64,000 bases of DNA. It comes from Streptomyces sp. Ru72. GTDB taxonomy: Bacteria > Actinomycetota > Actinomycetes > Streptomycetales > Streptomycetaceae. The notes below the pieces were generated by a model, which had not been told where the DNA came from, searched no databases, and worked only from the letters and a program-made list of their open reading frames with translations. Shown here in pieces: positions 16,150 through 23,779 of the stretch (positions are counted from its first letter, which is position 1; each line of letters opens with the position of its first letter). A program made the translations under genes and the position numbers. The stretch is taken from positions 1 through 64,000 of the forward strand of contig NZ_PQSR01000034.1 in the NCBI RefSeq assembly GCF_002920635.1, in the 5' to 3' direction.

Positions 16150-16914
16150 CTAACCCTCCTGACCTGCCACGTAGATGCCGAAGACCGCGCCCTGCGGGTC
16201 CTTCAGGACGGCGATGCGCGGGCCGTCCGGGACCGAGGTCGGTTCCATGAGGACGCCTGCGCCCGCCCGTGTCGCCACCTGCACCGTGGAGTCCACGTCC
16301 TCCACGGCGAAGTACGGCAGCCAGTGCGACGGCACCTCGGGCGGGAACCGGTCGCCCATCGTCACCATGCCGCCGAAGCCGGCGCCGTCCAGGCCCCACT
16401 GCGTGTACTGCTCGGAGGGGTGCACGCTCCAGCCGAAGACGGTCGTGTAGAAGTCGGTGACCCGCTCCGGGGCACGGGTCAGCAGCTCCACCCAGCCGAG
16501 CGAGCCCGGCGCGTTGAGCAGCCCCGCCCCGGGGAAGGCCCGCGGCTGCCACATCTGGAAGACGGCGCCGCCCGGATCGCCGGCGACCGCGAAGCGGCCC
16601 GCGTCGAAGACGTCCATCGGCCCCAGGAACACCGTGCCGCCGGCCGCGCGCACCGCCTCGGCCGCAGCGTCGGCGTCGGCCACCGAGAACGTCACGTTCC
16701 AGGCGACCGGCTGCGGCTCCTGGTAGAGCGGGGTGAGGGCCGCGACCGCCGCGTCGCCCAGGTGCGCGATCGTGTAGCCGCCCGCCTCCGGCCGCGCGTC
16801 GGTCTCCGGCCGCCACCCGAACAGCTCGGTGTAGAACCGCTTGGCGGCCTCCAGGTCGCTGGTGCCCAGCTCCGTCCAGCAGGGCCCGCCGGTCACCGGC
16901 GCGTCGAGCTTCAT
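16150..16914 (-). CDS. VOC-superfamily protein, two glyoxalase-like domains
   Basis: A 254-residue protein with two tandem vicinal-oxygen-chelate domains: residues about 8-120 (CWTELGTSDLEAAKRFYTEL) and 130-250 (GWVELLTRAPERVTDFYTTV). Each contains the FYxxxFGW motif. Proteins of this type are annotated as glyoxalase/bleomycin-resistance or hydroxylase-like; the metal ligands are not strictly conserved, so activity is uncertain. The AGGAGGT ribosome site before ATG 16914 is strong. It may be co-transcribed with the upstream single-domain VOC gene, 61 bp away. Confidence 0.85.
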   Translation of the reverse strand: MKLDAPVTGGPCWTELGTSDLEAAKRFYTELFGWRPETDARPEAGGYTIAHLGDAAVAALTPLYQEPQPVAWNVTFSVADADAAAEAVRAAGGTVFLGPMDVFDAGRFAVAGDPGGAVFQMWQPRAFPGAGLLNAPGSLGWVELLTRAPERVTDFYTTVFGWSVHPSEQYTQWGLDGAGFGGMVTMGDRFPPEVPSHWLPYFAVEDVDSTVQVATRAGAGVLMEPTSVPDGPRIAVLKDPQGAVFGIYVAGQEG

Positions 16915-16975
16915 GGGACACCTCCTGTCACCGGGACCACCCTGACCACGCTAAGGCCACCCCCGACGGGCGGCA

Positions 16976-17368
16976 TCAGGTCCCTGGGCGGTACCGCAGG
17001 GGGTGGTCGGCCGGGACCTCGACGAGCACGATCTCGGTGCCGTCCGGGTCCTCGATCCACATCTCGATCAGACCCCACGGCTCCTTCACCGGCGGCCGGA
17101 CGATCGCGACCCCGGCGTAGGCCAGCTCCCTGTGCGCCAAGGCCACGTCGGGCACCTGAAGCCACAGCTTCAGGGCCGGTGAGGGCGGGGTCTCGCTGCG
17201 GCCCGCCACCTCGAGGAAGCCGCCGCCGAGGAAGTACACGACCCCGCGATCGGGCCCCGTACCGAACTCCCTGTAGACCGGGAGCCCGAGTTTCCCGCCG
17301 TAGAAGGCCCGGGACCGCTCCGGATCGGCCGGGCGCAGAAGGGTGCGACTGCTCAGTACATGGACCAT
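16976..17368 (-). CDS. VOC-superfamily protein, single domain
   Basis: A 130-residue vicinal-oxygen-chelate domain: RTLLRPADPERSRAFYGGKL at the N-terminus, a beta strand with VVYFLGGGFLEVAG, and the C-terminal IEDPDGTEIVLVEV containing a typical Glu metal ligand. ATG 17368 is preceded by a TAGGCT hexamer about 8 nt upstream on the minus strand and no ribosome site, so translation may be leaderless. It is upstream of the two-domain VOC gene in the same direction. The substrate is unknown. Confidence 0.82.
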   Translation of the reverse strand: MVHVLSSRTLLRPADPERSRAFYGGKLGLPVYREFGTGPDRGVVYFLGGGFLEVAGRSETPPSPALKLWLQVPDVALAHRELAYAGVAIVRPPVKEPWGLIEMWIEDPDGTEIVLVEVPADHPLRYRPGT

Positions 17369-17442
17369 GCATCTGGAGCCTAGTGGGCGGGTTACCCTCG
17401 ACGATGCCCGCGCCGCGCCACGGAACAGGGAGAAGCATCCCA

Positions 17443-18000
17443 ATGGACAGCCCCGCCACCGCTGCCACCGTCACGACCGGTCCGGCCTTCCGCGACGCCA
17501 CGGAGGCCGACGTGGACGCGCTGGTCGCACTTGTCGAGTCGGCGTACCGCGGCGACTCCAGCCGGGCGGGCTGGACCACCGAGGCGGACCTCCTCGAGGG
17601 CCGGCGGACCGACCCTGAGGGGGTGCTGGAGGTGATCGAGTCGCCCGACAGCCGGCTGCTGACCGTGGAGCGCGACGGGGCGATCATCGCCTGCTGCCAG
17701 CTCGAGCACCGCGGCGACCACGCCTACTTCGGCATGTTCGCGGTCAGCCCCACGCTGCAGGGCGGCGGCCTCGGCAAGGCGGTCATCGCGGAGGCGGAGC
17801 GCACGGCCCACGAGACCTGGGGCGTCAAGGAGATGCATATGACCGTCATCTCCGTCCGGGACGACCTCATCGCCTGGTACGAGCGGCGCGGCTACCGCCG
17901 TACGGGACAGATGAGCCCCTTCCCGTACGGCGACGAGCGCTTCGGCATCCCCCAGCGCGACGACCTCCAGTTCGAGCTGCTGGTCAAGCCGCTGGTGTGA
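17443..18000 (+). CDS. GNAT-family N-acetyltransferase
   Basis: A 185-residue acetyltransferase. The N-terminal FRDATEADVDALVALVESAY is the usual GNAT first strand and helix. The central MFAVSPTLQGGGLGKAVIAEA carries the acetyl-CoA pyrophosphate loop (Q/R-x-x-G-x-G/A), and IAWYERRGYRRTGQM is the terminal motif. The ATG at 17443 has GGGAG 10 nt upstream. An in-frame ATG at 17404, right behind a TACCCT hexamer, could give a 13-residue longer leaderless form. The substrate cannot be predicted. It is convergent with the phosphodiesterase gene at a 15-bp distance. Confidence 0.85.
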   Translation: MDSPATAATVTTGPAFRDATEADVDALVALVESAYRGDSSRAGWTTEADLLEGRRTDPEGVLEVIESPDSRLLTVERDGAIIACCQLEHRGDHAYFGMFAVSPTLQGGGLGKAVIAEAERTAHETWGVKEMHMTVISVRDDLIAWYERRGYRRTGQMSPFPYGDERFGIPQRDDLQFELLVKPLV

Positions 18001-18015
18001 CCGTGTGCGCGAAGG

Positions 18016-18699
18016 TCATGCCGTGAAGCGGCCGGTGCGCCTGATCTCCGGGTGGTCGGTGGTCGCGCCGTCCAGCTCCAGCGCGCGGACGAGCCGCAGA
18101 TGCTCCGGGGTGTTGACGACCCAGCCGATGATCCTCAGGCCCGCCTTGCGCGCGTGCTCGACGACTTCCAGGGTCAGCCGGCGGATGTCGAGGCACACGG
18201 TCGCCGCGCCGGCCTGCACCGCCCGCTCCACGACGTCGGTGCCGTAGCGGCCTGCGATCAGCGCCGTGCGGACGCCCGGCACGAGCCGGGCGATCTCCCT
18301 GATCGCCTCGTCGTGGAACGAGGACACCTCCACCCGGCCGACGAGGTCCCGGCGGTGCATCACCTCGGCCAGTGCCTGTGCCGTCGCCACGTCCTTGATC
18401 TCCGCCTGGACCGGTGTCCTCACCGCGTCCAGGACCTCCTCGAGGACGGGGACGCGCTCACCGCGGCCCGCGTCGAGCGCGCGCAACTCGGCGAGGGTCT
18501 TCTCCGCGACCGGCCCCGTACCGTCGGTCGTACGGTCCACCTGGTCATCGTGCATGACCACGAGAGCACCGTCCTTGCTCAGACGCAGATCCAGCTGGAT
18601 CAGATCGAGGCCCGCCCGTTCGGCGGCGACGAAGGACCGGAGGGTGTTCTCGGGTGCGACACCCATCACTCCGCGGTGACCGATGGTGAGGAAGTTCAA
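18016..18699 (-). CDS. glycerophosphodiester phosphodiesterase
   Basis: A 227-residue GDPD TIM-barrel enzyme that hydrolyses glycerophosphodiesters to glycerol-3-phosphate and an alcohol. Catalytic motifs: IGHRGVMGVAPENTLRSF at the N-terminus (H-R then E-N), LIQLDLRLSKDGALVVMHDD (metal and catalytic residues) and the late VQAEIKD. I use a TTG start at 18699, which begins exactly at the family's usual N-terminus (LNFLTIGHRG). The longer frame upstream is Pro/Arg-rich and not conserved. There is no signal peptide, so it is cytoplasmic and probably acts on lipid breakdown products. Confidence 0.85.
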   Translation of the reverse strand: MNFLTIGHRGVMGVAPENTLRSFVAAERAGLDLIQLDLRLSKDGALVVMHDDQVDRTTDGTGPVAEKTLAELRALDAGRGERVPVLEEVLDAVRTPVQAEIKDVATAQALAEVMHRRDLVGRVEVSSFHDEAIREIARLVPGVRTALIAGRYGTDVVERAVQAGAATVCLDIRRLTLEVVEHARKAGLRIIGWVVNTPEHLRLVRALELDGATTDHPEIRRTGRFTA

Positions 18700-19121
18700 G
18701 GTTCGGCTCGCTTCCGTCGACGGCGGCTCGGGCAGCCGCGCGGCGCTCCCCGGACCGGCGCGGCTGGGCCGCAGCCTAATGGCCCGGCCGCGCCCCGAAC
18801 CCGAACCGTGCCGGGGCCCGGGGCGCAGGGACGGCGCGAAACCGGACTGAGCGGCCGGTCGGGTGTCACCCCGGGGTGGGCGCGTCTCGCCCGTGTTGAC
18901 CATCCCCTGCCCCGGGTGCGATGGCCGGAAGTCGCCCCTCTGGTCAGCGCGCGGGGACCGACCAAGCGTTCAGCGGAAGTCGCCGCCTGTCTCGTGCAGC
19001 ACAGGAAAATAAGCGGTGAAGGCGCGGTCCCGCAGGATAATTTGTCGACTGCCCACTTGCTGGGAGAAACCCCCTATGCATACGGTGTGCCTACGAGAGG
19101 TTCTCCCGTGAAGGATGGGTC
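18700..19121. other. intergenic region, no gene seen
   Basis: About 420 bases between the divergent phosphodiesterase gene and the DUF6421 operon. The left half is GC-rich with no open frame of quality. The right half becomes more AT-rich (ggaaaataagcgg, ggataatttgtcg) and probably holds the promoter of the operon, ending in the AAGGAT ribosome site for ATG 19122. I see no clear terminator or dyad. Confidence 0.4.
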
Positions 19122-20519
19122 ATGACGGAAATTCTTGTGCAGGTGGGTTCGGAGGAGCGGGTTCCTCCGCAGGACAGGGTGGTGGACCACCCCGCTTGGC
19201 CCGTGCTCAAGGATGCCGTGGAGCAGATCCGGCCATGGCAGGCCAAGGACGGTTCGATCGACTTCGACGCCGAGGGCGCACCGCAGCGTGCGGAGGCGGA
19301 GGCCGCCGTGCGCCGTGCGACGCAGGCCGTGGAGGAGCTCTCCCCGCTGCTGCCGCACGACGCCGCCTACCACGAGGCGCTCGTCAAGGACCTGCACCGG
19401 TGGGCCGACGAGGGCTTCCAGGTACCCGACTTCCTGGACTCGCTGCTGGCCTTCCAGCCTGCCGCCAGGCGTGAGGACGGCCTCCAGCACCTGGTCGTCT
19501 TCCCTATGTACACGCAGAACGGCAACCCCGACCGCAACCTCGAAGCGGTCGTGCTGCGCATGGTCTGGCCCGACTGGCTGGCCGAGCTGGAGCGCACCCG
19601 CTACGACAACCCGCTGTTCTGCGGCATCAAGTTCGAGGACTTCACAGCGGGCTACGACACCAACTCCGCCGTCCTGTTCCCGGAGACCATCGCCGTGCGC
19701 GAGGCGCCGGAGCGGTTCTCCTGGGGCGGCATCTTCTGCGACCGTGAGGCGGCCCGCTTCCGCCGCGTGACCGCGGCCGCCGTCGACATCCTGGGTCTCG
19801 AGCTGCCCGAGGACATCGCCGCGATGGTCCACGACCAGAAGCGCTGTGAAGAGGCATTCGTGCTCTGGGACATGGTTCACGATCGCACCCACAGCCACGG
19901 CGACCTGCCGTTCGACCCGTTCATGATCAAGCAGCGCCAGCCGTTCTGGATGTACGGCCTGGAGGAGCTGCGCTGTGACCTCACCGCCTTCAAGGAGGCC
20001 GTGAAGCTCCAGGCCGACGGTGTGCCGCAGGCCCGGGACGTGCAGTACGCGGTGCTGTTCGACCGTATGTTCCGCTTCCCCGTGACGGGCGAGCGCGTGC
20101 GCAACTACGACGGCCTCGGTGGCCAGCTGCTCTTCGCCTACCTGCACCAGCACGACGTCGTGCGCTGGACCGACAACAAGCTCGCCATCGACTGGGAGCG
20201 TGCCCCGCAGGTGACCAACCAGCTGTGCGCCGAGATCGAGAAGCTGTACAAGGACGGCATCGACCGCCCCAAGCTCGTGCACTGGTTCGCCGGATACGAG
20301 CTGGTCTCCACGTACCTCGCCCCGCACCCGGGCTCCAAGTGGGCCAAGGGCCGCGACGCCCTCGATCTGACGCAGCCGCCGCGTAAGCTCGTGGACGACG
20401 TGCTTCCGGACGAGTTTCCGCTGAGCATGTTCTATGAGGCGTTGCAGAAGAAGCTCAAGAACGTGATCGCCTCGACCAAGGGCATCACGGCTCAGGCGGC
20501 CGAGCGGGTCGCCGCGTGA
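19122..20519 (+). CDS. DUF6421 protein with zincin-like HDxxHxHG and EELRxD motifs
   Basis: A 465-residue soluble protein matching the actinobacterial family DUF6421, which has no assigned function. Visible in the sequence: H253-D254-R-T-H257-S-H259-G260 inside a helix preceded by E243-E244, and GLEELRCDL at 280-287, 24 residues later. This spacing and the E-E-x-x-x-D helix resemble gluzincin metallopeptidases of the M49 type (HExxxH plus EExxAD), with Asp in place of the catalytic Glu. Metal binding is therefore likely, but peptidase activity is uncertain. The ATG has AAGGAT 5 nt upstream. It overlaps the next gene by GTGA and heads a three-gene operon with an SDR and a threonine aldolase. 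Confidence 0.8.
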   Translation: MTEILVQVGSEERVPPQDRVVDHPAWPVLKDAVEQIRPWQAKDGSIDFDAEGAPQRAEAEAAVRRATQAVEELSPLLPHDAAYHEALVKDLHRWADEGFQVPDFLDSLLAFQPAARREDGLQHLVVFPMYTQNGNPDRNLEAVVLRMVWPDWLAELERTRYDNPLFCGIKFEDFTAGYDTNSAVLFPETIAVREAPERFSWGGIFCDREAARFRRVTAAAVDILGLELPEDIAAMVHDQKRCEEAFVLWDMVHDRTHSHGDLPFDPFMIKQRQPFWMYGLEELRCDLTAFKEAVKLQADGVPQARDVQYAVLFDRMFRFPVTGERVRNYDGLGGQLLFAYLHQHDVVRWTDNKLAIDWERAPQVTNQLCAEIEKLYKDGIDRPKLVHWFAGYELVSTYLAPHPGSKWAKGRDALDLTQPPRKLVDDVLPDEFPLSMFYEALQKKLKNVIASTKGITAQAAERVAA

Positions 20520-21313
20520 GCGCCCTCGCAACCGGTACGGCCGCTCGGCAGGAGGCGAAGATGCGGAACGGGAACGGGCCACTGAGCGGTGCGGTGATCG
20601 CGGTGGCGGGCGCGGGCGGACCGGCCGGCCGGGCGGCGCTGCTCCGGCTCGCCGAGGCGGGGGCCACCGTCGTCGGCTCGGACAACGACCCGGAGCGGCT
20701 CGCGGAAGCCGTGGACGCGGCCCGCTACGCGTACGGCGGCGCCTCCGTCACCGGGGACACGGTGGACCTGCTCGACCTGCAGTCCACTCGTGACTGGGCC
20801 GCCCACGTCGAGAAGGACTTCGGCCGGGTCGACGGTGTGGTGCACCTCGTCGGCGGCTGGCGCGGCAGCGAGACCTTCACCAGGACCAAGCTCGACGACT
20901 GGGACCTGCTCGAACTGCTGCTCATCCGCACGGTGCAGCACACCTCACTCGCCTTCTTCGACGCCCTGCAGCGCAGCGACCGCGGCCGGTACGTCCTGAT
21001 CAGCGCCGCGGGCGCGAGCAAGCCCACCGCGGGCAACGCCTCCTACGCCGCCGCGAAGGCCGCCGCCGAGGCCTGGACGCTCGCCATGGCCGACGCCTTC
21101 AACAAGGCGAAGGGTGAGGGCGAGCTGACGTCGGCGGCTGCCATCCTGGTGGTGAAGGCGCTGGTGCACGACGCGATGCGCGCCGAACGCCCCAACGCGA
21201 AGTTCGCGGGCTTCACCGACGTCAAGGACCTGGCCGAGGCCATCGCCGGAGTCTGGGAGAAGCCCGCCACCGAAGTGAACGGAACCCGTCTGTGGCTGAC
21301 CGAGAAGCCGTGA
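20516..21313 (+). CDS. short-chain dehydrogenase/reductase
   Basis: A 265-residue NAD(P)-dependent SDR. The cofactor loop is AVAGAGGPAGRAALLRLAE (a Gly-rich variant of TGxxxGxG), the catalytic Ser is S163 in LISAAGAS, and Y177-x-x-x-K181 lies in SYAAAKAAAEAW. A HLVGGW segment replaces the usual NNAG. The GTG start overlaps the DUF6421 stop by GTGA, so translation is coupled. The usual SDR length is about 250, and an extra 20-residue N-terminus precedes the fold. It is placed between DUF6421 and a beta-hydroxy-amino-acid aldolase, so a hydroxy- or keto-amino acid is a reasonable but unproven substrate. Confidence 0.88.
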   Translation: MSALATGTAARQEAKMRNGNGPLSGAVIAVAGAGGPAGRAALLRLAEAGATVVGSDNDPERLAEAVDAARYAYGGASVTGDTVDLLDLQSTRDWAAHVEKDFGRVDGVVHLVGGWRGSETFTRTKLDDWDLLELLLIRTVQHTSLAFFDALQRSDRGRYVLISAAGASKPTAGNASYAAAKAAAEAWTLAMADAFNKAKGEGELTSAAAILVVKALVHDAMRAERPNAKFAGFTDVKDLAEAIAGVWEKPATEVNGTRLWLTEKP

Positions 21314-22380
21314 ACCCTCCCAAGACCGACGCGCGCCGTCATCACGACCCGGAGGTCCGCGGTTTCGCCAGCGACAACTACGCCGGGGCCCACCCGGAGG
21401 TGCTCGCCGCCCTGGCCGTGGCCAACGGCGGGCACCAGGTCGCGTACGGCGAGGACGCGTATACCGAGAACCTCCAGCGGATCGTCCGCAGCCACTTCGG
21501 TGCCACCGCCGAGGCCTTCCCGGTCTTCAACGGCACCGGCGCCAACGTCGTCGCGCTCCAGGCGGTCACCGACCGCTGGGGCGCGGTGATCTGCGCGGAG
21601 TCCGCCCACATCAACGTCGACGAATGCGGGGCGCCGGAGCGTGTGGGCGGCCTCAAGCTGCTCACGGTGCCGACCCCGGACGGCAAGCTCACCCCCGAGC
21701 TGATCGACCGGCAGGCGTACGGCTGGGAGGACGAGCACCGCGCGATGCCGCAGGTCGTCTCGATCACCCAGAGCACCGAACTGGGCACCCTCTACACGCC
21801 CGAGGAGATCCGCGCGATCTGCGAGCACGCCCACGCGCACGGCATGAAGGTGCACCTGGACGGCTCCCGGATAGCCAACGCGGCCGCCTCGCTGGACGTC
21901 CCGATGCGGACGTTCACCAATGCGGTCGGCGTCGACATCCTCTCCCTGGGCGGCACGAAGAACGGCGCGATGTTCGGCGAGGCCGTCGTCGTCATCAACC
22001 AGGACGCGGTCCGGCGCATGAAGCACCTGCGCAAGCTGTCCATGCAGCTCGCCTCCAAGATGCGCTTCGTGTCGGTGCAGTTGGAGGCCCTGTTCGCCAA
22101 GGACCTCTGGCTGCGCAACGCCCGCCACGCCAACGAGATGGCCCAGCGCCTCGCCGAGGGCGTGCGGGCGGTCCATGGAGTGGAGATCCTCCACCCGGTC
22201 CAGGCCAACGCCGTCTTCGCGCGGCTGCCGCACGACGTGAGCGAGCGCCTGCAGAAGCGCTTCCGCTTCTACTTCTGGAACGAGGCCGCGGGCGACGTGC
22301 GCTGGATGTGCTCGTTCGACACGACCGAGGACGACGTGGACCGGTTCGTGGCGGCCCTCAAGGAGGAGATGGCGCGCTAG
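21310..22380 (+). CDS. PLP-dependent threonine aldolase (beta-eliminating lyase family)
   Basis: A 356-residue fold-type I PLP enzyme of the low-specificity threonine aldolase family, which cleaves beta-hydroxy-amino acids to glycine and an aldehyde. Landmarks: FASDNYAGAHPEV at the N-terminus, NGTGANVVALQA (cofactor phosphate), HLDGSRIANAA with D184 pairing the pyridine nitrogen, and the Schiff-base Lys K217 in SLGGTKNGAMFGE. GTG 21310 overlaps the SDR stop by GTGA. It is the third gene of a tightly coupled operon, and the 14-bp-arm dyad at 22420-22461 follows 39 bp after its stop. Confidence 0.9.
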   Translation: MNPPKTDARRHHDPEVRGFASDNYAGAHPEVLAALAVANGGHQVAYGEDAYTENLQRIVRSHFGATAEAFPVFNGTGANVVALQAVTDRWGAVICAESAHINVDECGAPERVGGLKLLTVPTPDGKLTPELIDRQAYGWEDEHRAMPQVVSITQSTELGTLYTPEEIRAICEHAHAHGMKVHLDGSRIANAAASLDVPMRTFTNAVGVDILSLGGTKNGAMFGEAVVVINQDAVRRMKHLRKLSMQLASKMRFVSVQLEALFAKDLWLRNARHANEMAQRLAEGVRAVHGVEILHPVQANAVFARLPHDVSERLQKRFRFYFWNEAAGDVRWMCSFDTTEDDVDRFVAALKEEMAR

Positions 22381-22419
22381 CCGCCGCAGACGCACGCCAG
22401 AACGCCGCGGTGCATAGTT

Positions 22420-22461
22420 ATGCGGTCACCCGAAAAGTCATTGACTGTCGGGTGGCCGCAT
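22420..22461. repeat. nested dyad over the transglutaminase promoter
   Basis: Inverted repeat with 14-bp arms and one mismatch: left 22420-22433 (ATGCGGTCACCCGA), right 22448-22461 (TCGGGTGGCCGCAT). Almost concentrically inside it is a perfect small dyad AGTCA-T-TGACT at 22436-22446, which contains the -35 hexamer. A further GCATA-GT-TATGC dyad at 22412-22423 abuts the left arm. This is either an operator or a structured element. Confidence 0.75.
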
Positions 22462-22470
22462 TCCTATGCT
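22441..22470 (+). promoter_or_regulatory. sigma-HrdB-type promoter of the transglutaminase operon, leaderless
   Basis: TTGACT (22441-22446), 18 bp, TATGCT (22465-22470). Transcription would start about 22477-22479, at the ATG itself. No Shine-Dalgarno precedes the ATG, consistent with a leaderless mRNA. The right arm of the large dyad fills the spacer. Confidence 0.7.
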
Positions 22471-22478
22471 CTGCGGGC

Positions 22479-23072
22479 ATGGAGCTGATCCAGGAAACGC
22501 CCGACCTGTCCGCGTACTTGGCCGCCGACGAGGTCATCGACCATGACCATCCGCTGGTGCGGGAAACGGCCGCGCGCCTTGCGGAGAACGTCCAGGACTC
22601 GTATGCCTATGCGCGAGCGGCCTACGAATACGTCCGCGACGCCATTCCGCACTCCGCCGACAGCGGTGACCTGCGGGTCACCTGGCGGGCCTCCGACGTG
22701 CTGGAGCGGCGCACCGGTATCTGTTACGCGAAAGCCCATGCCCTGGCCGCGCTGCTGCGGGCCGAGGATATTCCGACGGCCCTGTGCTACCAGCGACTGG
22801 CGCACGACGACGGCAGCGGTCATGCCGTGCACGGTCTGGTCGCCGTGCGCTTCAACGGCGCCTGGCATCGTCAGGACCCCCGTGGCAACAAACCGGGCGT
22901 CGATGCCCGGTTCTCCCTCGACGGTGAGCGCCTCGCCTGGGTCCCCGACGCAAAGTCCAGTGAGGTGGACTATCCGGTCCTGTATGCTGCACCTCACCCG
23001 GCGGTGGTGAGGGCCCTCAGGGCCGCGCCCGACCGGCCGGCCCTCTGGAAGACGCTCCCCACCGCACTCTGA
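22479..23072 (+). CDS. transglutaminase-like cysteine peptidase-fold protein
   Basis: A 197-residue stand-alone transglutaminase-like domain. The papain-like triad is visible: C82 in RRTGICYAKAHALAALL, H118 in SGHAVHGLVAVRF, and D133 in WHRQDPRGN. Such bacterial domains act as proteases, amidases or transpeptidating enzymes; the substrate is unknown. There is no signal peptide or membrane helix, so it is cytoplasmic. ATG 22479 coincides with the predicted transcription start. It is followed 8 bp later by the B3/B4-domain gene, so the two form an operon. Confidence 0.85.
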   Translation: MELIQETPDLSAYLAADEVIDHDHPLVRETAARLAENVQDSYAYARAAYEYVRDAIPHSADSGDLRVTWRASDVLERRTGICYAKAHALAALLRAEDIPTALCYQRLAHDDGSGHAVHGLVAVRFNGAWHRQDPRGNKPGVDARFSLDGERLAWVPDAKSSEVDYPVLYAAPHPAVVRALRAAPDRPALWKTLPTAL

Positions 23073-23080
23073 GGCAGGCG

Positions 23081-23773
23081 ATGACCACCACCCTGACCGT
23101 GTCCGACGAGGTGCGTGCCCTCGCGCCCGGCTTCACGCATGTCGCGATCGAGGCCCATGGTCTCGTGAACGGGCCCAGCACCGAGGCCACGTCCGCCCTG
23201 CTCGACGATGCCGTCCGCCGGCTCGCAGCCCGCCTGGACGGACGCGCTCCGCACGAGGACCCGCACATGGCGGCCTGGCGCGCGGTGTACACGGCCTTCG
23301 GCGCCAAGCCGTCCCGCACCCGCAACTCCGCCGAGGCGCTCGCCAAGCGGGCCCTGTCGGACGCCGGTCTGCCCAGGATCAACGCGCTCGTGGACATCTA
23401 CAACGCCATCAGCGTCGCCCATCTCATCCCGGTCGGGGGCGAGGACCTCGACCGCATCCAGGGCGCCATGCACCTCGTACGGGCGACGGGGAACGAGGAG
23501 TTCGTGACCGTCGCGGCGGGTGAGGAGACCGTGGAACACCCGGACGCCGGCGAGGTGGTCTGGCGCGACGAGGCCGGCGTGACATGCCGCCGGTGGAACT
23601 GGCGCCAGGGTCCGCGCACCCGGCTCACCGAGGAGTCCACCGCGGCGCTCTTCCTGCTGGAGAGCCTGAACCCGATGCCGGTGGCCGACGTGGAGCAGGC
23701 CGGTGCCGAACTCGCGGAACTGCTGGAGAAGGTCAGCCCCGGAGCGCGGATCACCGTCCACGCCCCCGCCTGA
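23081..23773 (+). CDS. free-standing B3/B4 (PheRS-beta editing-like) domain protein
   Basis: A 230-residue protein made of a single B3/B4 fold, the tRNA-editing module of phenylalanyl-tRNA synthetase beta chain. Recognisable parts: AWRAVYTAFGAKPSRTRNSAEAL, LPRINALVDIYNAISVAHLIPVGGEDLD (split here for motif only) and VTCRRWNWRQGPRTRLT. Free-standing copies may deacylate mischarged tRNA or amino-acid adducts, but this is not established for this family. GAGG lies 6 nt before ATG 23081. It is coupled to the transglutaminase-like gene upstream. Confidence 0.82.
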   Translation: MTTTLTVSDEVRALAPGFTHVAIEAHGLVNGPSTEATSALLDDAVRRLAARLDGRAPHEDPHMAAWRAVYTAFGAKPSRTRNSAEALAKRALSDAGLPRINALVDIYNAISVAHLIPVGGEDLDRIQGAMHLVRATGNEEFVTVAAGEETVEHPDAGEVVWRDEAGVTCRRWNWRQGPRTRLTEESTAALFLLESLNPMPVADVEQAGAELAELLEKVSPGARITVHAPA

Positions 23774-23779
23774 CGGGCC

